This document shows, piece by piece, positions 1-12,000 of a stretch of 64,000 nucleotides of DNA. The stretch is from the NCBI GenBank assembly GCA_036365455.1, contig JAWQUS010000017.1:558001-622000 (forward strand), written 5' to 3'. Numbering within the stretch: the stretch's first letter is position 1; every line of letters begins with the position of its first letter. A program made the position numbers and the translations under genes. The stretch comes from Macrosoma leucophasiata (taxonomy: Eukaryota > Arthropoda > Insecta > Lepidoptera > Hedylidae). The notes beneath the pieces were generated by a model, which saw only the letters and a program-made list of their open reading frames with translations, made no database searches and had not been told where the DNA came from.

Positions 1-82
1 GCGAATTTTATTATAATCGGTTAAGTGGTTTAGGAGTCCATTGAGGACAAACATTGTGACACGAGATTTATATATATTAAGA
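1..82 (-). mobile_element. Short Helitron, 185-bp family (cut by left edge)
   Basis: The 5' portion of the element seen complete at 15743-15927 and 22364-22548. It terminates at TCTTAATATATATAAATC read on the minus strand. Confidence 0.75.
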
Positions 83-3000
83 TAATTATGTAATTGCTGC
101 AACTCTGAAGGTACTGTTTCTTTTTTATTTTCTATTTATCATATTATACTCGTAAATTGACGTTTTCGCTAACTTAATACATTGTAGAAATTACATTTTG
201 CGCAACTGTCCCAGTATCCTAGTGGTAGCAGGCCACTACTACTACGCTGGAGGTCCTGGGTTCGCTTCCCGGATCGGGGACCATCAGAGATAACGGTTTA
301 AAATCCTTTATCTCTGGTTTTATTGGGATTTTTCCATTTTCTGGAAGTTTCCCAGTACCTCGGAGTTTGGTAATGTGCCCGGAGATGGCAACAGGCTCGC
401 CACCTGTTACATGGGTCAAAACGTAACCGGCGAATCGTGGGTGTTTGTATGTATGCTTCAATGCATGCATTTACCTCTGCCTACCCCTTCGGGGATTACA
501 GGCGTGAAGTTACGTTTACATTTTGCGGATTTTTTCCCGTGTACCATACTTCCGTGTATAACTTCTTATTTTACCAGACGTTTCCTCCTACCTTGACCAC
601 GGGCAAAGTAAGTTGGGAGTATTGTACACATGAGAAAATCCGAACGTAAAACTGAAACCTATAAACGTAAATGTTGTTTAAGTAAGTGATTACTGTAGTT
701 TTTAAACATCTTACTGAAAACCAAACATTTCAATGTAGACGCGTTATCACCCCTGAGGCCTTACTGTACCTATTATGCCTATGTGCTGGAAATTACAGGG
801 TCATACGTTTAAATAAAGATATAATAACCTATGCAACTTAACGCCTCTAATCCCTGAAGGTGTAGGCAGAGGTAAATGAATGCATTCATGCATACATGCA
901 AACACCCACGACTCGCCGGTTACATTTTGGCTCATGTAACAGGTGGCGAACCAGTTGCCATCTGGGGGCACATTACCAAACTCCGAGGTACTGGGAAACT
1001 TCCAGAAAATGGTAAAATCCCAATAGAACCAGAGGTAATACTTACATGAAATCCAACATATATACCGGAGTGCGAGGCCATACACAACACCAGCAAGACT
1101 ATAGCAACCGCTGTGTTGTTCACGAAGCAAAATCCTATTAGAAACAATCCTGACATGGGAAGACCTGCAAATATCAAATTATGTCATCATAACTGTGTTT
1201 TAGTACTAATACTCGTAATATCTTCTAAATGGAAAAATGAGAGATGAACGCTTTACACCCTTTTTTCTAATGCACGCTGTAACAACGCCTGCGTTTACGA
1301 TAATATTCATTATGTATATTTAATGTCATACTTTATTTTAAATTATTACATATATTATAAATAAATATTTAATATATTTATAAATATATGTTTGTAATAA
1401 TTAAAAATACAGTATGACATTAAATATACATAATAATAATTAAAAAAAAATTGAAAACAAAAAGAAGAAAAAAAAAACACTAAACAAGACTTAAATTTAG
1501 ATAATAATATAAAATAAGAACTATATACTATAGTTTATTAAGTAATTCATATATATATATATAAATTAATTAATATATTAATAAATTTATGATAATTATG
1601 TATGTACTTATTTTACTATTATTATCTAAATTTAAGTCTTGATTTAATGTTTTTTTTTCTACTTTTTGTTTTCATTTTTTTTTTTATTGGCAGCAGTTGG
1701 GCATCCGTAGTGTCACACTTTATGGCCCCAACAGAATACCAGCGCCGGGTTATCAATCCGGCACAATGCTGAGTTGGGGTCCTTTTGGACAATATATTTA
1801 TGAATTTCGTTTTGTTTTATATAAATTCTTGTTTTTTGTTTTCTATCTTTTTTTTCTCTGTCTTGTTTTTTATTGTCCACATAAATATATGTCGGAGTGG
1901 AACCTGAATGTGACTGCTGGCGCCATCTGGTTTGTCGGAGACGTAACCTAATTATGACTAGGGTAGATTGTTCAATAGAGAATTCTAGGTGGCGCCACGG
2001 TCGGCGTAGGTTCTTGAAATTGTTATCTTAGAGGGGATAGTTACTAGCCGATATCGGGTTTATAAAGGCTAGAAAATAGTTCATGACGTTCAGTCATAGA
2101 GTAACAGTCAGTCATAGAGTAACAGTCACACAGTTGAATCGAATTATTATAGCGCAGTTATGCTGCCAGTTAGAACAGTGAACGTCAGTGATATTAAAGT
2201 GATATAAAGCGGGTAGTCCTGAACTTGTGATAGTAGTACTCGTAGTATCGTATCCTGATAAATATGGTTGCCCGGTCCGAAGGGTTTCTTGCCCGTTCTT
2301 CCCTGCCGGAAGTAATCGAATGGGCGGATCTTTGGCAATATACGACTTTATTCTGCCAACCTGTGCTTTATTTCATCATCCGCTCGAGTACCCACCTACA
2401 GATGCCCACAAACACGAGTAACATGTCGGCTTATGGAAAGACACGCCCACAATACTACCCACATGTCCTGACTGGAGAGGCCCTCCTGCCGATATATATA
2501 TTTCTTTCTTTTCTTTCTAATTGACCCCGACCTGGGAATCGAACCCAGAACCCTAGTGTAGTACTAATGGCCTGCTACCATTAGGCTACCGAGGCAGTTA
2601 TCGCCATTGCGGGACCATAATGTGATCTCTCTCGGTTTCCACGATATGTTGCACTGAGCTGTAACTACAGCAGAGTATATTCATTTGATATACTTACCAA
2701 TTGTGTTGAATGTTCGCCTCATGTTGGCAATAGACATTACTTTTCTATTAGCAATGATATCAGCTAGGTTACCGAATAATAATGTCGTGAAATACATCGC
2801 TATGTAGGGTAACGATGAATAAATACCGTTCTAAAACAGAAACAATATAAATATTGAATTATTTTAATCATCATCATAATTAGATCATTTTACTTGTGTG
2901 ATAATGATACAATCAAAAGAAAAAAGCACTTTCGATCAAAATTCTCGAACAGATCTCCACATTTTGGACCCATGTCTCAGCGCAAGCATAACAAAGGTTC

Positions 3001-6000
3001 AAATTGGACCCCGTGCTGACGAGAGATATAATATTTTTTTTATTTATATTCGTATATACGAGTATTTGAATTTTTATATGTACCTTTATAAAACATACCT
3101 AAAAAAATATATATATACCGGTCGAATTGAGAACTTTCTCGTTTTTTGAACTTGGTGAAAAATATTAAATGAGGTCATGATAGCGATGGCCTTTGTGTTG
3201 TTGGTATTTATGGTGGTAGTGTGCAACAAAACAAAAAATGCACTACGTTAATATTCAAGTTTTCACTTCTGCCGGCCTGCAAACCGTTGTATTGAGGGTG
3301 CGTCCACACCTGGCGAATGTGTCGCAAATGTGAAGCTCGCGAGCCGTTCACCGGCTGCCCGCGAGCTGCACGTGTACTTTTTAGGTTCAAGCGCCACACC
3401 TGTGCCGCGCGCGCGGAGCTCGCGCGCAGTCTATGCGCCGTATACGAGCACGGCGTTACACCACCCACGCCTATATTCTGTTTCCTTTAAAAAAAATGGT
3501 TTTTGCCATCAATACTGATCTTTCTATTTTTCCCTTTTAATCAATAATATAATATCCAATGATGCAGCAATGTGTTTGCTATGCTATTATATGTGTGATC
3601 CAACATCTTCAAAAGTAAAGTTAATACTCAGGCAGTGAATCGAACTGTAGGCGCTATAACTGAGTGCGCGCATATCGCGCTCAGCGCGTACTCGCAATAC
3701 AAACCTCGCATGAGTTCCGCTAAAGAGGCGCACCAAACTATTGCAGTAACATACGTGCAGCGCGTGCGCCGCTCGCGAGCCTGTCTGGAGCTGCACGTTC
3801 GCGGTGCTTTCGTTAGATGTGGACGCACCCTTAGAGTTTCACTCATAATTGCTTGCCACAGACCAATCAGCCTTCCTTCTTCTATAGTCGATGTTACTTA
3901 CCTTCTTTATATCAACGTGCAAAATCTTGTTCATGTACAACGGTATTTGTGTCATCAATGTCAAATGCGCTACGTTACTGCCCATGTGTGATATGACGGG
4001 ACTCCACGCAGCAGATGAAGTGATTATTTTTTTCCACGGTGTTTTACGTCTCTGTAAAACAAATCCAAACTAAAAATAAATAAATACACTAACACCCACA
4101 GTCCCACACTAGGTGTACTATATAACCTGTGTCAATCAATACATACACAAACACCCAGACCAGAAACAAATATCTGTAGGCCATACAAATATTAATCTCG
4201 GTGCGGGGATCGAACCCGCCACCCTTCTAATCAAACGGCTGTCTCAAACCGCTGGACTGCCCGGGTCGTCCGAAACCGAAAAACGTTCGGCGCCACTAGG
4301 GCCCCATCCTAGCATGACCCGAGTGGCCGTTTCCGCGTATCACCAACAAATCACTATCGCAAAAGTTGCACCGCCCTTAATTGCATATCTATACATCTAT
4401 ATCTATACACCTATACAAATAAATAAAATTAGAATGTCTGTTTGTAATATTAAAATAACCGCTTTTTACTAAATGCATATGTATACACGGTACATATACC
4501 AAAACAACATTTTTTACGATTTTTGTCTGTCTATCTGTCTGTCTGTCTGTCTGTTTGTTCCCGCTAATCTCGGGAACAGCTTTACCGATTTTGACGGGAC
4601 TTTAACTGGCTAAGAATCAACTTACACAAGCTATCTAGCTTATGTAAGTTGATTCTTAAAGAACTTAGGCTACTTTTATACTAGCTGCGCCCATGACTTC
4701 ATCTAGGTAGATACTGAACAATCATAAATTCTCACGCCGACGAAGTCGCGGGCACAGCTAATAAATAATAATAATAATAATGGCAACCCTTGATACGTCC
4801 CGCTGCTGGGCACGAGTCTTTCCCCTTTTTGGGGGGAGGCCTGGAGCTTACTTCACCACGCTGCGGATTGGTGGAGGTGGGTATGGTTTAGTGGCCAACC
4901 CGCTGTCGGATGTTTTCAAACCACCCAATAGGCCTCCGACAAGGTTTAACGACTGCTATCTATCGGTAGCAACCGGAACCGACGGCTTAACGTGCCCTCC
5001 GAAGCACGGAAACGCGCATTTAATTTGCCACTAGCGGTCACCCATCACACACCCGACCGCGCCCGTAGTGCTTTACCGAGTAGATCGCTTACGATCAACA
5101 ACAGCCGCGCGGCCATCGCGCTTCAAAATTGCATATGTCTTACGTATATTTGGCGGCGTCGTGTGGCGGGTTGCTCACTTCCCTCTAAAATAGTCGAGGA
5201 GGGCAATAGCTGTCACGTGCGTCATACTCGTGAACTGGTGCTGTTGGTGGAGACTGGTCTGTTCTGGTTTGTAGATCTTATCATCTCAGATCATCATCTC
5301 ATTTAGTAGATAGCAGTTTATTTGCATATATCGTTCACATTATTTGATTTTCATTTAAAGAAGCTCTTACTGAGTTTGTTAGGTAGCGGAGTTCTTCTCA
5401 GTAGCGACTGCACTTGGAACTCTGCTAAGTGAAAAACTTTGATCTTGACGAATAAGTTTTTCTTTTTCTTAACGAACGTGCTTATATTGTGTTATAACGA
5501 AGTACCTACTTTAGATTCTAATTTTAATTTACTATTAATATATATTGTGTTTTTGCTCTTACTATATTATTGTGTTATGGTCATTCACTGTAGACAATTT
5601 ATGATTTCTTGACGTTTTGAAAGTATCTGTAAAGATCTATTCGAAATAAAAATATTTTCTTTCTTTAAGGTTACAAATTTATTAATCTTAGGATATATAA
5701 TTATTATTTTAACAATACATTTATGTATTTATTTATTTAACTTTATTGCAAACACAGAAATGTTGTAGAAAAGGTGGACTTAATGCTACTAAAAGGCATT
5801 GTCTACCAGTCAACCTTTGGGTAAATAGAAAACAATATATCAATGATGACGAGATATTTGTCGAGATAGGAACCCACAGCAGAATCATTTTGTTTATCCA
5901 GATATGCTGCAAACTTAATTTTTACGCATATTTATAATCTAGAGAATATAGACTAGGTTGCCTATCAAAATTTGGCCGCAAGTATTTTTAATCAAATTAT

Positions 6001-9000
6001 TTTTTCTTTGACAGCCAGCTACTCTTATTTGCGGCCGATTTATTTAGGCTCCCGTATATCATAATAATGAGAATAAAAAATGACTTTAATATGATATATA
6101 AATAATACATGTACGTTATGGACGTAAAAAGTAAACGGGGCGGAACGAAAATATGTTGAGGCGGCCAAGTGCGCAACGGCAGCCGTGATTTTTAAGATTT
6201 TTTATACATATTGCCGTGAAGAGGACGATATTTTATTGAAAAAGCAAGCAAAAAAGTATTTCCCGAACAAAAAACATGCGGCTATTTTTTGATAGGCAAC
6301 CTAGTGGATATATATTCTCTAGTCTAGATTATAAATACATATATGCGTTCCAGGTTTGCAGCATATCTGGATGAACGAAATGATTTTGCAGTGGGATCTT
6401 AACCCATTTCTTGTCCCACCGCAACGCAAAACAATTTCATAACTTTACTATGTTAAAAACTTGAATACAGTTAGCACTCTCTGGTAGGCACCATAAGGTG
6501 CTAACCCTTCTCATCAGTTATAAATAATAGTAAATTTACCTTAGGTGTCACACCAGCGTAATCATTAGTGATATACACCAGTTCTTCTTTCGTGATCTTA
6601 GGGTGTTCATACGGACTGGAAGCTCCGAGCCAGAAGACCAGTACGAAACAAACTGCGCTCAAACCACCCAAGAACCAAAATGTGGCTGGCCACCCAAAAT
6701 ATGGACTGCCAGCGAACAGACCAGCTAACTGGAACCCAATTATCGTGCCAATGTGGATTCCTGGAATTAAATTTGATAAGAAGTTAAACTTACTGTGAAG
6801 CTATAACAAATATGTGTCTTACCTCTTTTGGAGAATCCTACTAACATTATAAATGCGAAAATTTGGGAGTATGGATGTGTGTAACTCTTTCACGAAAAAA
6901 GCACTGGACGGATTTTGATGAAACTCTTCAGTAATTTTTACTGGTGGTAGAGCTCCAATGACGGAGCTCGCGGGCGTAGGCACCACTACATTACCTAATA
7001 TACTTGCCGATAAATGTCAGTGTTCAGCACTATCGTATTCCGGTCAGGCGTCATGTACGGCCCTGTAAGTTCCGGCACAAAATCATTACACCTTAGGCCG
7101 CAGGAGTGGTAACGCATCTGCATTCTGACCTTGGTCTCTGCGTAACTGTCTATAGGCTGCAGACATCACTTAACATCAATGTGAACTGCATGCTTGTTTG
7201 CCAATTTCATTACATACAAAAATAATATTGTTGAGTACTGTAACTTTTTATAGGCTCAGAGCCCTTTGTACTCGCCGCTTGTCCGGTGAAGTAAACAAGT
7301 AGTGCCGTCTTGAGACGAGGCGCCCACAGGAGTCTATTAAAAAAATTACATGCCCGAACCATCGAAGCATGTACACATAAATATGCTTCGATGGTTCGGG
7401 CATGTAATTTTTTTAATGGACTCATGTGGACACACAGAATTACCTACGTTTTATTAGTACGTTTGCTAACTTCTCAAAAATCAGTTTATGATGGGACTAA
7501 CAAGTCCTCCAGTGGACAAAAGCCTCCAAATACTAATAAAAAAAAAAACATTTTTGTCATTCGCACGGGAATTATAAAAAATGTCATAAAAATACTAACC
7601 AGTATAGGCATAGGTACCAAGACGTCCTCGTTCACAACCCGGTGCCCACTTGCCCAGCATGGTGTGGGTGCTGGGATAAATCGCAGCTTGGGTCATGCCT
7701 TGGAGGAAACGACACACGCACATCGCCATCCATCCGAACTGAAAGGTTTGGTAATATTTTGGTTATAATAACAAACAAAAGGCATGCAGTTCATAGGCGA
7801 CCATTGCACACTCGTGCAGGTTTTGATTTTTTGACGTGACAACGTCTTAAATTTGGTTGCGGCTCGGAGTCACTCATGAAAAAGTGTAACGCCCGGTAAC
7901 GTAACGATGAGTCACCGAACGAGAGAAAGGCCTGCCGGACCGGCGAATGCCTTTCTACCGAGAAAAAGACGTTGTCACGTAAAATCTTCGCCCTTAAAAC
8001 CGACTTTACAGGCAACCAGTTTTTTTTCTTTTAAGGTACGGAACGCTTAAACTTATGGCCCCGTAATAACTACCACTGAGACATAATAACTGGGTGGCCG
8101 AGCATCTGTATTTTGACCTCTGGTCTTTGTATGATATAGGCTGCAGTCATCACTTATTCACTTAACATCAATGTGAACTGTTTGCTGTTTGTCAACTTAC
8201 AATACATAAAAAAATATTTAAAAAAAACCTTTCATTGTACAAAATTAGATGCAATGCGTTGTTAAAAATTACTGGACCTAAATGACCATGGTACCAGACA
8301 TTTCGTGCTATTTGACTTCTTGAAATAGAAAACGAAGAGAAAGTACAAAAATAATATTTGCAAATCGGCTTACAGACGACGAAGAAATCGCGTAACATAG
8401 TCACAAAAAAAACAAACGGGTTGAATTGAGAACTTCCTCCTTTATTGAAGTCGGTTAGAAAGAAGCAGTAAGGTATATTATCATTATCAATTCAAACAAT
8501 GGTTGTTAAATTATTTGTTTTGAACCCACTTAGTATACGCTGATAACATTAAATAATTGCCTAATTATCTACAAATACGACGATTACTTATAAGTTGTAA
8601 ATACTCATTTTAAGAATTAAATTAGAAGTTAGTTTTTGCTGGTAGTAGAGTTCTAAGTGTAGGCTCTAGGGCGTAGGTACCAATGCGATAATGAGATTGA
8701 CAAACCAGTATTCGCTGTCAAAATTATGGTGGCAGGCAGCATAATTGTAGTATTATATTTACTGGTGCTAGAGCTCCAGTGACGGAACTCGCGGGCGTAG
8801 GCACCACAGCATTACCAAATATACTTGCCGCTAAATGGTAGTGTTCAGCGCTATTGTGTTCCGGCCAGGTGGTAATTTACGGCCCTGTTCTTTTTGGCAC
8901 AGAGGCATAACACCTTAGGCCTCAGGAGTGGCAACGCATCTGCATTTTAACCTTGGTCTTTATGTGGGTGTCTATAGGCTGCAGTCATCACTTAACATCA

Positions 9001-12000
9001 ATCTGAACTGCATGCTTGTTTGTCACTTCCATAACAAAAAAAGCATTGTTATAATTACTCTATAAAATATTAATAGATAGTAAATGAAAAATCAAAAACA
9101 AATCAAATCGGCCTCCCCCTAAAAAGGGGAGAGACTCGTGCCCAGCAGTGGGACGTATAATGGGTTACCATTATTATTATTATTTATTAATGAAAAATTG
9201 AATTGATTTTACTAAATATACAATAATACTAATTTAATTGTTTTTATATTATTTCGCATTAACACATGCTTGTGAAATATATTTTATATAAAGAAAAATG
9301 GAAAGAAAAATTTGACTTCAGGCGAGACTCGAACTCGCGGCCTACTGGGAATCTAACTAGCATAGTTGGCAATAGATGGCGCTACTGCTACCATAAAGCA
9401 AGGCAATAAATGTGAAGGAAAGATTTGACAAATCGGACAGGACTTCAGTAGCTCAATTGGAAGAGCGGCTGGACTAGATTCCCAGTAGGCCGCGAGTTTG
9501 AGTCTCGCCTGAAGTCAATTTTTTCTTTCCATTTTTCTTTATATAAGAAATACTAATTTAACTTACAAATATCGGTAACCATGGTGTAACAGCAGACAGC
9601 ACAGCATTACTCCCCATAGAAATGAGGATTGCCTTCTTCCCACCGAATCTCTGAGCGAACATCCCCATGGGTATCATCATGCAGGTGTAGCCGACGAAAA
9701 ATGAGAAGAGGATCATCTCTTGTGTCGCCTTGTTCCATTTGTATGTCTGAAAAACAAAGCTTTTTTTATAAGGTGAAAATTAAGTGTGCAGATCAGATCT
9801 CTTCTTGTGCAACTGTTGAGGCACAATGGGCAGGAGATCAGATGTATCATATCCTGCTTTGGAGCACCTCAGTCACATTCTGGTCCTGACAAAGAAGAGA
9901 TCTAATGGAGACTACGGATGCCGCTGTAAATATGTATTTTTTTGTCTGCTAGTTAGTATGACTATGACAGGCCATTGACACGAAAAGAATAAGAAGATGG
10001 ATCGTAAGTCATAATCATGATGACTTCAGCTGAAAGACGTCCAGTGCAGAACGAAAGCCTTCCCAAAGATGTTAACAATAATTTATACTGGTGGTACAGC
10101 TCCAGTGACGGAGCTCGCGGGCGTAGGCACCACCGCATTACCGTGTTCAGTATTATCGTGTACCGGTCAGGTGGTAATGTACGGCCCTGTAATTGCCGGC
10201 ACAGAGGCATAACAACTTAGGCCTCAGGAATGATAACGCATCTGCATTTTGATCTCGGTCTTTGTGTGGGTGTCTATAGGCTGGAGTCATCACTTAACAT
10301 CAATGTAAGCAGCTTGCTTGTTTGCAAAAAAAAAACAAAAACAGCCATTCTATGTGTCATTAGGAGATCTTCACAACAACTTACACTACCATCATACCGC
10401 AACACGATAGTGCTGAACACTACCATTTCGTGGAAGATAGATTAGGTGATGGAGTAGTGCCTTCGTCCTAGAATCCCTTTCGAGCACTGGAACTCTACCA
10501 CCAAAAACCTATGATTATTTTCTCGCATTTTTAGGGTTCCGTTGTAAACAAGGAACACTTATAGTTTCGCCATGTCCGTCGGTCTGTCTGTCTGTCTGTC
10601 CGTCGGCGGTTTAGCGCAAAAACTATTGGTACTAGAGACTTGAAATTTGGCACAAATATACACCTTTAAAAGTATGCGCCGGCAAAGTGGTAGAATAAAA
10701 TTATTTACGGTACCTCCCCTACATGTACCTAACGCGCAAATATTTTTAATTTTTCGTTTTCTATACATCGTTGAATAGATCTTTCAAAAATGTTAGGGGT
10801 GTGCAAACATCATTTTAGGATTTAGTTAACTGTTTGTGGCTTATAAAGCTTTAAAGTGCTAACTTTCGTTAGAGTCAACTAAACGGTTGTTGATAGAAAT
10901 TCAAACGTTACGGCAATAGTAGCTACATATAACGAAATAAAAAGGAAAACTATTACACATATTAAGTTGGCTTTACAAGTTTGCGAGTAATAGTCAAATG
11001 TAATACTCGAAATTTTTGAACAACTCCCTAGAAAACATTTATATATTATACATATATATATATATATTATATATTTTGCTCATTACATAAATCAAACTTC
11101 AAAACTACGGTACCCTACACTGCGCGTGGCCCGACACGCACTTGACCTTTTTTTGTAGGCACAGATGCATTTGCGATCGACTATTATTACCTGGTAATGT
11201 AGACTACAATCCAGAGTCGATTATATTCGACCATTATTAAATCCTGCACCTTAGATCATAAAAACTGGTACCTATTCATAACTATATAGGTGCTGATCAC
11301 TTACTTTTAGATGGAGTGTTACATTAATTTAGCAAGTTTCGTAAATGTACTCGTCTGCGATTTTTAACGGGCCGCAATAAGATTATGCTAATACATCGAA
11401 ATGCTAGAACCGATACCTCTTTACAAGTATCAACATTGCCATTTTAGTAATAACAGCACAAATATAAACAAGAAGGTTGATTTAAATTAAATAATTATGT
11501 TAAATTAATTACAGATATCATTAAAATATTATAAAGCGCAATACACACTGAGCCCGCTGGGCCGCCGACACAGCCTGCCAACTCAAACCGGCGGCCTATA
11601 TATAAAGAATCATGTCGGCAACCTGCGCCCGCGTGTGTTGCCCGGCGACCCTCGAGCAGTAGTGACAAGTAAGTTCCTCATCTCAAGCTGGCGACATGCC
11701 GCCAACAAACTTTTCCAACATGAAATGAGTAAAGCCGCCACCTAATCCTTTGACAAAAAGTTGCCGGTATAGGTCGGCGGCCCGACGGGCTCAGTGTATA
11801 ATGGGCTTTAGAATACACATTTGAATACTCACTCGATAAACGTTCCAGTTACTTAAATTCTTTTCTTGGCAGGTTTTGTTTAATAATGTATAATTTTCTG
11901 TCGTTATGTTGTCGTTGTTTATTGTGGTATAGTTGTAAGTTTCATTTAAACATATTCTCTGTTGGAACTCCGGCAAATTATCACTTGTCATTGCTACTAC

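Noticed and set aside
205..290. Functional tRNA gene at SINE heads
   Set aside because: A and B boxes are present, but the sequence continues into a repeated 310-bp body; no acceptor-stem pairing found.
3635..3991. 118-codon plus-strand ORF
   Set aside because: Lies in a GC-rich MITE plus antisense of gene A exon 6.
4500..4560. CRISPR-like or satellite array from (TCTG)n tracts
   Set aside because: Simple tetranucleotide runs inside Helitrons; no spaced repeats.
7310..7768. 152-codon plus-strand ORF
   Set aside because: It crosses the LINE-derived hairpin and the antisense of gene A exon 4; no family resemblance.
9441..9517. Functional tRNA gene
   Set aside because: Anticodon stem mismatch and unclear anticodon; repeat relatives suggest a SINE head. 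Listed only as tRNA-like.
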